Translations under genes and position numbers: made by a program
In this document: positions 25,987 through 34,536 of the stretch, one piece after another
How positions within the stretch are numbered: the stretch's first letter is position 1
Layout: the number at the start of each line of letters is the position of its first letter
The notes under the pieces: model-generated
What the model was told of the DNA's origin: nothing
Databases searched by the model: none
Seen by the model: only the letters and a program-made list of their open reading frames with translations
NCBI RefSeq assembly: GCF_002797975.1
Contig: NZ_PGET01000001.1
Span: 3,348,001 to 3,412,000, forward strand
Length of the DNA stretch: 64,000 bases
Origin: [Clostridium] celerecrescens 18A
GTDB taxonomy: Bacteria; Bacillota; Clostridia; Lachnospirales; Lachnospiraceae
Reading direction: 5' to 3'

Positions 25987-27075
25987 TTAATAGTCCTGAT
26001 TCTCCATATATTTCATGTATTTAACTACCATCAGGGCAATCTTAAAGGTGATGGCATCTTCAAATACACGCAGATCCAGGCCGGTACTCTTCTGAAGCTT
26101 GTCTAACCGGTAAACAAGGGTATTCCTGTGAATATACAGCTGTCTGGATGTCTCTGATACATTAAGGCTGTTCTCAAAGAATTTATTAATTGTTGTCAGT
26201 GTTTCATCATCGAAATCATCCGGTGACTTGCCGTCAAAAATCTCTTTGATGAACATACGGCACAAAGGCAGCGGAAGCTGATAAATCAGACGTCCGATTC
26301 CCAGTTTACTATAGGCAACCACATTTTTATTGCTATAGAAAATCTTGCCAACATCCATGGCCATCTTAGCTTCCTTATATGATCTGGAAACCTCTTTGAT
26401 CTCGCTTACGATCGTACCAAATGCAATATGGACCTGAGTCATCGCCTCGGTATTGAGCATGTCCAAAACAGTATTGGCAGTCTTTTCCAGATCCTCGTAA
26501 GTTTCGCCTTCTTTTACTTCCTTAACAAGAATGATATTCTTCTCATCAACGGCAGTAACAAAATCTTTGGTCTTTGCAGCAAATAAGTTGCGAACGGTCT
26601 CCAGTGCGTTCACATCTTTTTCATGCTGGGTTTCAATAATGAATACAACTCTCTTGATGTTTGTTTCAATATGAAGCTTCTTTGCTCTGTTGTAGATATC
26701 CACCAAAAGCAGATTGTCAAGCAATAAGTTCTTAATAAAATTATCCTTGTCAAATCTTTCTTTATACGCAACAAGCAGGCTCTGAATCTGGAAAGCGGCC
26801 AGCTTGCCGACCATATAAACATCGTCACTTCCACCCTTTGCGAGAAGAATGTATTCTAACTGGTGCTCATCTAGCACTTTAAAAAACTGATATCCCTGGA
26901 TTACCTGGCTGTCGGCCGGAGAATCCACGAACGCCAGGATTGAACTTTCATAATCTTCCGCATCAGGAAATGTGGTTGCCAGTACCTTTCCTTCTGTATC
27001 ACAAATACACAGATCAATTCTCGTAATCCCTTTTAATCCTTCAATGGTTGTTTGAAGTATTTGATTCGAAATCAT
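25987..27075 (-). CDS. CdaR/PucR-type transcriptional regulator
   Basis: 362 residues. The C-terminal HTH_30-type DNA-binding domain (about 300-355) reads NVSETSRQLYIHRNTLVYRLDKLQKSTGLDL, as in the sugar-diacid regulator CdaR and PucR family. The N-terminal region (about 1-120) looks like a small-ligand sensing domain (GLKGITRIDLCICDTEGKVLATTFPDAEDY), and the middle resembles a GGDEF-like/CdaR accessory domain. It is next to the MsmK-like sugar ABC ATPase gene on the same strand, downstream of that gene's terminator, so it may govern sugar-acid or sugar uptake. The ligand is unknown. Confidence 0.85.
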   Translation of the reverse strand: MISNQILQTTIEGLKGITRIDLCICDTEGKVLATTFPDAEDYESSILAFVDSPADSQVIQGYQFFKVLDEHQLEYILLAKGGSDDVYMVGKLAAFQIQSLLVAYKERFDKDNFIKNLLLDNLLLVDIYNRAKKLHIETNIKRVVFIIETQHEKDVNALETVRNLFAAKTKDFVTAVDEKNIILVKEVKEGETYEDLEKTANTVLDMLNTEAMTQVHIAFGTIVSEIKEVSRSYKEAKMAMDVGKIFYSNKNVVAYSKLGIGRLIYQLPLPLCRMFIKEIFDGKSPDDFDDETLTTINKFFENSLNVSETSRQLYIHRNTLVYRLDKLQKSTGLDLRVFEDAITFKIALMVVKYMKYMENQDY

Positions 27076-27126
27076 GGCATATTCTCCTTTTTCGTAAATT
27101 TACCTTATTATATATTAAAGCAAAAA

Positions 27127-27163
27127 GAAAAAAAAAGCAAGCGGGTAGAATAACCGCTTGCTT
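27127..27163 (-). terminator. Rho-independent terminator of the sugar ABC ATPase gene
   Basis: Stem AAGCAAGCGG (27135-27144) against CCGCTTGCTT (27154-27163), 9-base loop, followed on the minus strand by an uninterrupted run of about ten T. It lies 16 bases beyond the stop of the ATPase gene and ends that transcript before the CdaR-like gene. Confidence 0.92.
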
Positions 27164-27178
27164 AAATTTTCATAAATT

Positions 27179-28291
27179 TTAGTTTAAAACTACGATTTCT
27201 GTATCTTTATCGAATACATGGATCTTTGTTAAGTCAAGAGCAAGCTTAATTGTATCCCCTGGTCTTGCAGTTGTACGAGGATTTACTCTTGCAGTAAAGT
27301 TTACATCTTCCACATCAAAGTATAAGTAAACTTCAGCACCTAATAATTCATAAACTCTGATCGTAGCGTCAATTACACTTTCCGGAGAAGATGCAAGGAA
27401 AGCTTCCTCATCATGTAAATCTTCCGGACGAATGCCTAATACTACAGTCTTACCGATATAACCGGCATCCACTAATTTTTTCGCTTTTCCTTCTGGAAGA
27501 GCGATTGTATTTCCGCCAAATGTTAAAGTAACGTCGCTTCCTCTCTTAGCTACAGTAGCTTCGATTAAGTTCATCTGAGGAGCTCCGATAAATCCTGCAA
27601 CGAATTTATTACCTGGCTTATCGTATAAGTTCTGAGGAGAGTCAACCTGCTGGATAACGCCGTCCTTCATTACTACGATTCTGGTACCAAGTGTCATAGC
27701 CTCTGTCTGGTCATGAGTTACGTAGATAATGGTTGCCTGAAGTCTCTGATGCAGCTTGGAAATCTCAATACGCATCTGGCCTCTCAGCTTTGCATCAAGG
27801 TTGGATAAGGGCTCATCCATTAAGAAGACCTTTGGATTACGTACAATAGCACGTCCCATGGCAACACGCTGTCTTTGTCCACCAGATAAAGCCTTTGGTT
27901 TACGGTCTAATAAATGCTCAAGATCAAGGATTCTTGCAGCTTCATGAACCAGCTTATCAATTTCATCCTTTGGAGTTTTTCTCAGTTTCAGACCAAACGC
28001 CATGTTATCGAATACTGTCATATGAGGATACAGAGCGTAGTTCTGGAATACCATTGCGATATCTCTGTCTTTTGGCTCTACATCATTCATTAATTTTCCG
28101 TCAATGTAAAGTTCTCCGGAAGAAATGTCTTCCAGGCCTGCAATCATACGAAGAGTTGTGGATTTACCGCATCCAGATGGTCCTACGAAAATTACGAACT
28201 CCTTATCAGCAATATCCAGATTAAAGTCCTTAACTGCTTCAAATCCGTTAGGATATTTCTTGACGATGTTTTTCAGTGATAAACTAGCCAT
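27179..28291 (-). CDS. Sugar ABC transporter ATP-binding protein, MsmK/UgpC type
   Basis: 370-residue CUT1-family ABC ATPase. Walker A is GPSGCGKST (37-45), the signature is LSGGQRQR, Walker B is VFLMDEPLSNLDAKLR, and there is a C-terminal OB-fold regulatory domain (about 240-370, VVLGIRPEDLHDEEAF) as in MsmK/MalK. It is encoded alone, with its own terminator and no permease or binding protein beside it. Stand-alone MsmK proteins energise several sugar importers in Firmicutes. Both sugar importers at 37.8-41.4 and 46.4-49.6 kb lack an ATPase gene, so this protein is the likely shared motor. Confidence 0.93.
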   Translation of the reverse strand: MASLSLKNIVKKYPNGFEAVKDFNLDIADKEFVIFVGPSGCGKSTTLRMIAGLEDISSGELYIDGKLMNDVEPKDRDIAMVFQNYALYPHMTVFDNMAFGLKLRKTPKDEIDKLVHEAARILDLEHLLDRKPKALSGGQRQRVAMGRAIVRNPKVFLMDEPLSNLDAKLRGQMRIEISKLHQRLQATIIYVTHDQTEAMTLGTRIVVMKDGVIQQVDSPQNLYDKPGNKFVAGFIGAPQMNLIEATVAKRGSDVTLTFGGNTIALPEGKAKKLVDAGYIGKTVVLGIRPEDLHDEEAFLASSPESVIDATIRVYELLGAEVYLYFDVEDVNFTARVNPRTTARPGDTIKLALDLTKIHVFDKDTEIVVLN

Positions 28292-28593
28292 CTTACTAAT
28301 CCTCCTAAAATAAAGTGTTTATGCTCTGATCTGAACCGACAGCTCTCATTGCTGCGGCCCTTGTTCTGAAACAATCATACATGAATTATTTTTCTTTTAC
28401 CATATTGTTATTTACCAAAATACAATTCTGGCTTTTGGCTAATTTGTATAACGGGTTTTAAAAATGATTGAAACGTCAAAATATCAAGAGAAACGCTCCA
28501 ATATTTCTGTTTATATTCGATAGCCAGGGAGTATTTTCGCCCTGTTTTGGTCAGAAATCACAAGACGGCGCCAATAATTTTGGCACCGTCTTG
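28292..28593. other. Leader region of the ABC ATPase gene and an upstream hairpin
   Basis: About 300 bases without a gene. The part next to the ATPase start has an AGGAGG-type ribosome binding site and AT-rich bases that probably contain its promoter. At the far end (28561-28593) is an imperfect stem CAAGACGGCGCCA/TGGCACCGTCTTG with a 6-7 base AT loop. It lacks a clear U-run but could mark the end of the methyltransferase transcript. The tandem repeat follows directly. Confidence 0.55.
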
Positions 28594-28610
28594 TAAAACT
28601 TATAGGTTAT

Positions 28611-28805
28611 ATTATGAAAACTAAAGAGATGTTTTCATAATCGGATGTACGGCAGTTAATGCACTGCCTTTTATCAGAAATCTAAAAAGCGATTTCTGAT
28701 AAGTAGTATTATGAAAACTAAAGAGATGTTTTCATAATCGGATGTACGGCAGTTAAATGCACTGCCTTTTATCAGAAATCTAAAAAGCGATTTCTGATAA
28801 GTAGT
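28611..28805. repeat. 97-bp tandem duplication, each unit with three hairpins
   Basis: Unit 1 is 28611-28707 (97 bases) and unit 2 is 28708-28805 (98 bases, one extra A), otherwise identical. Each unit contains three inverted repeats in order: ATTATGAAAAC/GTTTTCATAAT (11-base arms), GGCAGT/ACTGCC, and TTATCAGAAATC/GATTTCTGATAA (12-base arms). The array abuts the stop codon of the methyltransferase gene, whose last bases contain the first bases (ATTAT) of what would be a third unit. It is in the 3' untranslated part of that gene on the minus strand. Function unknown. Confidence 0.9.
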
Positions 28806-28806
28806 A

Positions 28807-29391
28807 TTATTGCTTTCTCACAAGTACGTTCAGCCATTTTACGTCAGAATGACCAGAACGTACATCCTCTGTTTCCCAAAGCTTTACGATCTCAAACCTT
28901 CCATTATCTCTTAAGAGTTCAGTCATGGAATCCGCCGTAAGGTCACAGAAATACCGTTTTCCTCTGAATCCCTCAAAGTCTCCCAGTTTAAAAGACATAT
29001 AAAGAATTCCCTTATCATTTAAGGCCCTTGCTATCTTTGTAAGAATGTCAGAAAGTTCCTTCTTTGGAGTGTGAAGTAAGGATGCGCAGGCCCAGATGCC
29101 ATCAAATACATTATCAAAATCTATTTGTTCAAATGTCATCTGAAGCACTTCCAGACCGGTATGGATTTCTGCCAGCTTACACATCTCTTCCGATGCATCA
29201 AGTGGTGTCACATCGTATCCCAGTTCATAGAAAGACAGGCTGTCCCTGCCTGATCCGCAGCCTAAGTCCAGAATCGTATCACCTTCTTTCAGAAGATCCA
29301 GAAATTCCTTCATAATTCCTGACATATCCTGGTTCACTGTTTCTTCAAATTCCTTTGCCGCATACTTATTATAATAGTCTATCGAGTCCAA
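28807..29391 (-). CDS. Class I SAM-dependent methyltransferase
   Basis: 194-residue soluble methyltransferase of the small UbiE/BioC-like class. Motif I is TILDLGCGSGRDSLSF (about 36-51), the acidic end of strand 2 is in VTPLDASEEM, and the motif for strand 4 is FDGIWACASLLHTPKKEL. The substrate cannot be predicted. It is preceded by cvfB on the same strand at 28 bases, so the two may be cotranscribed. Its stop codon abuts the tandem repeat. Confidence 0.88.
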   Translation of the reverse strand: MDSIDYYNKYAAKEFEETVNQDMSGIMKEFLDLLKEGDTILDLGCGSGRDSLSFYELGYDVTPLDASEEMCKLAEIHTGLEVLQMTFEQIDFDNVFDGIWACASLLHTPKKELSDILTKIARALNDKGILYMSFKLGDFEGFRGKRYFCDLTADSMTELLRDNGRFEIVKLWETEDVRSGHSDVKWLNVLVRKQ

Positions 29392-29419
29392 AATAATCCT
29401 CCTGTTATCCTTTTACCCG

Positions 29420-30259
29420 TTATCTGATTCTCTCTATTTTACTTTCTGATATCCTGATTTTGCCTTCTTTCAGGAGATGTCCGATTGCCCGCTTAAATGC
29501 ATTCTTACTCATAGAAAATTCCCGCTTGATGATCTCCGGATCCGCCTTATCAGTAAACGGCAGACTTCCGTCAAACTGCGTTTCTATAATCTCAAGAACC
29601 TTACCGGAATCCGTATCCATCTGGATATAAGCCTTCTGTCTTGGACTTAGATCCAGCTTTCCGTCTTCTCTTACCTTCGTTACCCTTGCAGTTACTGCAT
29701 CGCCTTCCCGATAATTTTCAAAAACTTCTTTCCGGGGAATCAAACCGTAATACTTATGATCTACCGCTACAAAGGCTCCCAGGTTTTCATTGATTTCATA
29801 AATAATCCCGGCCACCTGATCATCCTTCTTATAAGGGGACTGATTGCTCATATAGGTATATACCCTCATAGTAGCCGCCAGACGTTTGCTTTTATCAATG
29901 TAAAGGGCCACTAGTACCTTCTCACCCTGCTTTACCTTATGGGTCTGCTCTTTAAAAGGAAGAAGCAGATCCTTTTCAAGCCCCATGTCGAGAAATGCAC
30001 CGATTTTCCCAACTTCCTTCACTTGAAGCACAGCCGTCTCACCTGCCTGAAGCTTTGGTGATGCCGTAGTGGCTATCAACCGGTCTTCCGAATCCTTATA
30101 GATAAATACAGGGATCCTGTCTCCAGGCCCGGCTCCCTCCGGCACCTGTTTTTTGGGCAGAAGAACGGAAACCTCACTTCCTGCTTCCTCCCCCAGATAA
30201 ACGCCGAACTCCTTGACCCTCTGAACGACCAGGGTCTGCATCTTTCCTAATTCAATCAT
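29420..30259 (-). CDS. cvfB: S1-type RNA-binding protein CvfB
   Basis: 279 residues with tandem S1-like beta-barrels, beginning MIELGKMQTLVVQRVKEFGVYLGEE, then a second barrel (AVLQVKEVGKIGAFLDMGLEKDLLLPFKEQ), a third (VAGIIYEINENLGAFVAVDHKYYGLIP) and a C-terminal winged-helix (FSMSKNAFKRAIGHLLKEGKIRI). This is the conserved virulence factor B/YitL architecture, linked to RNA binding and gene regulation in Staphylococcus. The frame opens at 30322, but the ATG at 30259 follows GAGAGG and lies one base after the thioesterase stop (TAACATG), so I start there; translation is probably coupled. Confidence 0.9.
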   Translation of the reverse strand: MIELGKMQTLVVQRVKEFGVYLGEEAGSEVSVLLPKKQVPEGAGPGDRIPVFIYKDSEDRLIATTASPKLQAGETAVLQVKEVGKIGAFLDMGLEKDLLLPFKEQTHKVKQGEKVLVALYIDKSKRLAATMRVYTYMSNQSPYKKDDQVAGIIYEINENLGAFVAVDHKYYGLIPRKEVFENYREGDAVTARVTKVREDGKLDLSPRQKAYIQMDTDSGKVLEIIETQFDGSLPFTDKADPEIIKREFSMSKNAFKRAIGHLLKEGKIRISESKIERIR

Positions 30260-30260
30260 G

Positions 30261-30986
30261 TTACATCCTCTCTGTTGTTCCCCGCAGCCAGATGACTGCG
30301 TAAGCTGCACCCTGTTCATCACACAGGGAAACCGTATATCCTTCCTCTGTCCGGCTTATGCGGGGATAAACTACATCTCCAAAGACTGCCGCTTTTTTAT
30401 ATTCCACTCTCAGTTCGGAAACCTCCATTTCATCCGGAAGCACCTCTCTGGCAATCTCCACATATTGAGCGTTATTGACATGATGATTCGTGTCAATATG
30501 ATGCTTTCCAATGGTAACCGGCTCTATGTCTTCATATTCCTCCGGTAATTGGATCTTGCGTGAAGCATAATCCATGGAAAGCCGCTCTTCATTTCCGTTT
30601 CCATATCCCCGGAGGTCTTCCGGTTCAATTTTAACTGGACGCCCCTTTTCCGTATCAAACAAAAACCATACGGAATTAGCCCTTACAAGGTACTCTCCGG
30701 CCCGATCACATATGGTGAAATTCCGGTATCCGTAGAATCCCTTAAAATCATAAGGCCAGGTACCTACCACAATCTCCTCTCCCAGCACGGGATAACGGTC
30801 CACCACGATCTGCCAGGAGGAAAGCCACCAGGCCTTATGCCGGTCTGTTAAGTAAGAAATCCCAAGACCAATATCCTCAGACTGAAACGTAGAACAGTCC
30901 TGGAGATAATTCATAATACCTGTTAAAGTCAGTTTTCCGCATTCATCTGTCTCACTGTAGCGGACCCTGCTGCCAAATGTATACAT
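30261..30986 (-). CDS. Acyl-ACP thioesterase (FatA/FatB-like hotdog protein)
   Basis: 241 residues with two hotdog domains. It begins MYTFGSRVRYSETDECGKLTLTGIMNYLQDCSTFQSE, the usual first helix-strand unit of bacterial acyl-ACP thioesterases. The second half holds the HHIDTNHHVNNAQYVEIARE motif, whose Asn and His are the catalytic residues. It hydrolyses acyl-ACP to release free fatty acids in the cytosol. The frame opens at 31016, but GAGAGGTG precedes the ATG at 30986. It leads an apparent operon with cvfB and the methyltransferase. Confidence 0.9.
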   Translation of the reverse strand: MYTFGSRVRYSETDECGKLTLTGIMNYLQDCSTFQSEDIGLGISYLTDRHKAWWLSSWQIVVDRYPVLGEEIVVGTWPYDFKGFYGYRNFTICDRAGEYLVRANSVWFLFDTEKGRPVKIEPEDLRGYGNGNEERLSMDYASRKIQLPEEYEDIEPVTIGKHHIDTNHHVNNAQYVEIAREVLPDEMEVSELRVEYKKAAVFGDVVYPRISRTEEGYTVSLCDEQGAAYAVIWLRGTTERM

Positions 30987-31130
30987 TACACACCTCTCAT
31001 CAAAATTATATAACATTATAAAGCATTTTCATGCTCTTGTCCAGATAAACCAGAAAGAACCCTGTCCCGTTTTTTTGAGAAATACTATCAAATAGGAAAG
31101 CTTTAACAGTAACTTAACAACCGGTAATAC

Positions 31131-31161
31131 AAAAAACGGAACCTTATAGGGTTCCGTTTTT
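31131..31161 (-). terminator. Terminator of the first tRNA-Gln
   Basis: Arms AAAAACGGAACC (31132-31143) and GGTTCCGTTTTT (31150-31161), loop of 6, with a T-run on the minus strand. It starts 5 bases after the tRNA 3' end in the direction of transcription. Confidence 0.9.
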
Positions 31162-31165
31162 CAGA

Positions 31166-31238
31166 CTGGGCTACAAGGATTCGAACCTTGAAAATGACGG
31201 AGTCAGAGTCCGTTGCCTTACCATTTGGCGATAGCCCA
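31166..31238 (-). tRNA. tRNA-Gln (anticodon CUG), copy 1
   Basis: Seventy-three bases on the minus strand. The acceptor stem is TGGGCTA/TAGCCCA with discriminator G and the U1-A72 pair typical of tRNA-Gln. The anticodon arm is ACGGA-CTCTGAC-TCCGT (anticodon CTG), and the T loop is TTCGAAT. CCA is not encoded. It is identical in sequence to the copies at 44126-44198 and 54351-54423. It marks the left edge of the glycan region. Confidence 0.97.
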
Positions 31239-31266
31239 AAAATCTATTTTTTACCACTAGTTTCAT

Positions 31267-31295
31267 ATTCTATCACAAGCATCGTCATATTTCAA
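31267..31295 (-). promoter_or_regulatory. Sigma-A promoter of tRNA-Gln copy 1
   Basis: On the minus strand TTGAAA (31290-31295) and TAGAAT (31267-31272) are 17 bases apart, with the tRNA starting 28 bases beyond the -10. Confidence 0.7.
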
Positions 31296-31351
31296 CACAA
31301 ATATCCAAAGTTTTTATAGAAACTTTTAATTTATGACCAGTTAAGTCATAG

Positions 31352-31385
31352 AAAGGCAGCCGCTCACAAGCTGCTGCCTTTTTTC
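31352..31385. terminator. Stem-loop with T-run downstream of glycan module 1
   Basis: AAGGCAGC and GCTGCCTT arms (31353-31380) followed by TTTTTT on the plus strand. It lies about 90 bases beyond the stop of the minus-strand 589-residue protein gene. The U-run favours the plus strand, but the left A-rich side is weak, so its use as the module 1 terminator is only likely. Nearby is also a small TATGAC/GTCATA palindrome at 31332-31350. Confidence 0.6.
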
Positions 31386-31473
31386 TCTTTCCATGATGTC
31401 ATGTATAATCCTGTAATTTTTATTTGAAGTCGGCCCTTTTAGGTGATTATATTTTAGAAAAGCGTCATGAGAA

Positions 31474-33243
31474 TCAGCAGACTCTTATGCTAAAACCTGT
31501 CTTCCCTTGGTGGGGACATAGCTGGACCCTAAGCGCCTGGAGACCTGGTACCAGATTAAAAATACGTTCCGTTCCATAGGGCAGATCCAGCCCATAAGGC
31601 GATTCCACCATGATGGCAGTATGTTCCTTTTGAATCTTTAAGGCATTTCCATGTTCAGACACAGCGGCTGGTTCATCTGCGCCGCTCACCACAGGACAGA
31701 TCAGAATTCCCTCCTCAAATTCCGCACATATGCTCAGCCGGTTCTCTTCAAACTTGTAACAAAAACAATACTTCTGCTCTCTTCCCAGTGCCCTTTTATG
31801 ATGAATATCCTTTAATATACCGCTGACAGTAACTGTATCTCCCTCTATGGAAATCCTGGCACAGTCTTCATAAAGGCTGCTGTAGAGAATCCCGGCCGTT
31901 TCCCCTTCGATTCTCAATGCCAGGCATTCCTGCCTGACCCGGAAGGGCGCTTGCATGTTGTTGGGTTCTTTCATATTATACAGGTTCATGCCGGCGCACA
32001 GTAACGTACCAGCCTGCTCATGATGAAGAAGCGACAGAGTTCCGCCGCTGGCATGGCCTCCAGGAAGATATTCCCAGTCATAGGCCGTCACCGTGGCTGT
32101 CATGGCCCCTTTTGTTACCAGCCAGCTTTCCACCTCCGGATAATACCGGATCTTTTCTTCCCTCTGCCGGGGCAGACGCACCTCTTCCTTCCCTTCTCTC
32201 CACAGTTCTCTATCTAAAACTCCCGCAAGCACCTTAGCGTGGGTAAACGTGTGGTGGATACAGGCTGCCTGACCTGCAAGTCTATAGTGGGGACCGCCAG
32301 CCAACAGACCGTCATGAGTACATTCGTTCAGAAGCTTCAAATTCTTTGCTGCTGCTAGAGCGAAGTCCTGATTCCGATCCGCCAGGAGCAGATACCCCAA
32401 TCCGCAGCCATCGGATGTGCGGCTTCCCCAATAGCTCCATTTATAATTTCTGGTTCCAAAGCTGTTGTCCCAAGCACCGTTTTCCAGCAGAAAGGACAGA
32501 TGAGCTCTCAACCCTCTTTCTGCGACTGCAAGCACCTCTTTATCTCCTTTTAAATGACCATAGAGTGCCAGCGACGGCAGTGTCTCCTCTACATTGTAAC
32601 CGATATCAACCGGACGGCAACCCCTGGGACTTTTCCGTTCATGAGGTACTCCTTCCCCAAACAGCAATCCACGTTCCGTCAGCATAGCCTCGGCTATCTG
32701 TACCAGTTCTTCCGCCTTTCTTTTAAAACTCTCTTCCTGCAAAACCAGCCCGCATTCATACAATGCCAGAGCGTTAGATACCGGATAATTGATGTTATTA
32801 TCCTTTAATGCATCAAACTGGTATAAGAATTCCGCCCCCTGCCTTAAACGCTGCTTCCATTCTTCTCTAGTCTTTTCAGAAAGAAGGTCTTCATGAAACA
32901 GCAGACAATCTGCAAGCTGAATAACATTAAAGACTGTGGTTCCTGTCCATCCGGAGTCGATATCATTTAAAAATGACCCATCTGCCTGGGAAACCGTTTG
33001 TTCAGCCCATGTAAAAAGTCTCTCAGCGGCAGCTACCCATTTCTCTTCCTTTTCCCTTGAAGCCATGCATAAAAATGGATACATGGCTTCAAAACAACGT
33101 CCATGGATCTTCCCACACGCAGGACATAAGAGTGCTCCATTAAGTCTGGGATCTCTAAAATTCTTTATTTGAAGGCGCAGCAGGGCTTCACACCATTCCT
33201 TTAAAAGGTCCCTGCATAGTTTTTCCATATCTTTTCCTGTCAT
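31474..33243 (-). CDS. Unassigned protein, probable alpha-barrel plus beta-sandwich polysaccharide enzyme
   Basis: 589 residues, no signal peptide. I do not recognise the family with certainty. The first 340 residues are Trp/Leu-rich helices of the alpha/alpha-toroid type (LFTWAEQTVSQADGSFLNDIDSGWTGTTVFNVIQLADCLLF and so on), with candidate catalytic His/Tyr in HHTFTHAKVL near residue 330. The rest is beta-rich, as in heparinase II/III-like lyases and some unsaturated-uronide enzymes. A CPACGKIHGRC segment near residue 40 suggests a bound metal or structural thiols. ATG at 33228 has AGGAAA ahead and may be the real start. It is last in the module 1 operon with GH88, DUF2264 and sulfatase genes, so it likely acts on the same uronide. 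Confidence 0.6.
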   Translation of the reverse strand: MTGKDMEKLCRDLLKEWCEALLRLQIKNFRDPRLNGALLCPACGKIHGRCFEAMYPFLCMASREKEEKWVAAAERLFTWAEQTVSQADGSFLNDIDSGWTGTTVFNVIQLADCLLFHEDLLSEKTREEWKQRLRQGAEFLYQFDALKDNNINYPVSNALALYECGLVLQEESFKRKAEELVQIAEAMLTERGLLFGEGVPHERKSPRGCRPVDIGYNVEETLPSLALYGHLKGDKEVLAVAERGLRAHLSFLLENGAWDNSFGTRNYKWSYWGSRTSDGCGLGYLLLADRNQDFALAAAKNLKLLNECTHDGLLAGGPHYRLAGQAACIHHTFTHAKVLAGVLDRELWREGKEEVRLPRQREEKIRYYPEVESWLVTKGAMTATVTAYDWEYLPGGHASGGTLSLLHHEQAGTLLCAGMNLYNMKEPNNMQAPFRVRQECLALRIEGETAGILYSSLYEDCARISIEGDTVTVSGILKDIHHKRALGREQKYCFCYKFEENRLSICAEFEEGILICPVVSGADEPAAVSEHGNALKIQKEHTAIMVESPYGLDLPYGTERIFNLVPGLQALRVQLCPHQGKTGFSIRVC

Positions 33244-33345
33244 TTTTCTACCATCGGCCCCTGTCTGAATATTTCACAATTCTTGATGCTTTGTTCTTCC
33301 TTTTTCCTGTATTCGGTTTAATCCGTTACTTTCACGGCCAATTCT

Positions 33346-34530
33346 TTACCAGTAAGGGTTCCAAGCGTTTTTTAATCTCACAAGCCCTTCCAGATAATAA
33401 TAATCCCCCCAGAGATTGCATTCGTCGATGCCGTGATCGATGCAGTCGTTGTAGGGAGTCTTCCTTCCATATACCCCGTGCAAAAGCAGCCCATCGGATA
33501 TTCTTTCCGATTTGGCGGCACAGGTGTTATAAAGAGCCTTTATCAGCCGCCGGGCAACCCCTGTATAATACAGGGCTTTTTCTTCCGGCAGATACTTGGC
33601 CATTTCCAGCATGCCGCAAGCTGCTACAGCCGCCGCAGAGCTGTCCCTTGGTTCCATGCTGCCGTCTTCAAAAGTAAAGTCCCAGTATGGAACTAGGTTA
33701 CGGGGCAGATGCTCCATAAAATATTCGGTTACCTTTTCAAACAGACCAACATATTCCGGATTCTTCGTATAGCGATAGCTTAAAGCAATTCCGTAGATTC
33801 CCCATGCCTGGCCTCTGGACCAGGCGGAGTCTGCGGAGTACCCCTGGTGGGTGACTCCCCTTAGGGGTGCTCCTGTTTCCGGGTTAAAATAAAATGTATG
33901 GTATGTGGAGCAATCCGGCCGAATGAGCACTTTAAGGGCCGTATAAACGTGAGCTTCTGCCTTTTTTGCATACTCCCCATCCCCTGTCACCTCTCCGGCC
34001 CAGTACAACAGCGGAAGATTCAAAAGACAGTCTATGATCAGACGGTAATTGTCCGGTTCATCCAGCTTTCCCCATGCCTGCAAAAACTGTCCCTTTTCAT
34101 GGAAACGCTCCAGAAGCTTATGGGCCGCCAGCAACGCTGTTTCCTTTGCCTTTTCGTCACCGGTTAATTTATAAGCTGCCACACAGGATGGGGTATAGAG
34201 AAAACCAAGATCATGAGTGTCCGTTTCGATCTGGTTCTCGATCCGGTACCGGAAATCGTCTACATGGGCAAACGCCGTCTGTTTCATCTCTTCATCCTTT
34301 GTGCATTCATAGGACAGCCACAACTGTCCCGTCCAGAAGCCATTGGTCCACTGATTATTTGATGCTTCCGTATAGAAATTGCCGGTGCTGAATATATGCT
34401 TAAATCCCCGTCCAAATCTGGACATGGAAAAACGGGTCTGTAAAACTGCAGTTTTCAGGGCCTCTTCCATTTCCGCCTGTGTCATCACTGGATAGCTTAA
34501 TAATTCTTCTTTCTTCATAGTCCTCTCCAT
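33346..34530 (-). CDS. Unsaturated glucuronyl hydrolase, GH88 family
   Basis: 394 residues, cytosolic alpha/alpha six-barrel. GH88 enzymes hydrate the 4,5-double bond of unsaturated uronic acid at the end of lyase-made oligosaccharides, releasing the uronate as an alpha-keto acid. The two expected Asp are seen at D107 in TDTHDLGFLYT and D167 in LIIDCLLNLPLL, corresponding to D88 and D149 of Bacillus UGL. WSRGQAWGIYG and the NQWTNGFWTGQLWL start are also typical. The ATG at 34518 (MKKEELL) has GGAGAGG closer to optimal and may be the true start. Its presence implies a lyase-degraded uronic-acid polymer. Confidence 0.88.
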   Translation of the reverse strand: MERTMKKEELLSYPVMTQAEMEEALKTAVLQTRFSMSRFGRGFKHIFSTGNFYTEASNNQWTNGFWTGQLWLSYECTKDEEMKQTAFAHVDDFRYRIENQIETDTHDLGFLYTPSCVAAYKLTGDEKAKETALLAAHKLLERFHEKGQFLQAWGKLDEPDNYRLIIDCLLNLPLLYWAGEVTGDGEYAKKAEAHVYTALKVLIRPDCSTYHTFYFNPETGAPLRGVTHQGYSADSAWSRGQAWGIYGIALSYRYTKNPEYVGLFEKVTEYFMEHLPRNLVPYWDFTFEDGSMEPRDSSAAAVAACGMLEMAKYLPEEKALYYTGVARRLIKALYNTCAAKSERISDGLLLHGVYGRKTPYNDCIDHGIDECNLWGDYYYLEGLVRLKNAWNPYW

Positions 34531-34536
34531 TCCTCT

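Noticed and set aside
28611-28805. Possible CRISPR array
   Set aside because: Only two units with no variable spacers; unit is 97 bases and made of hairpins.
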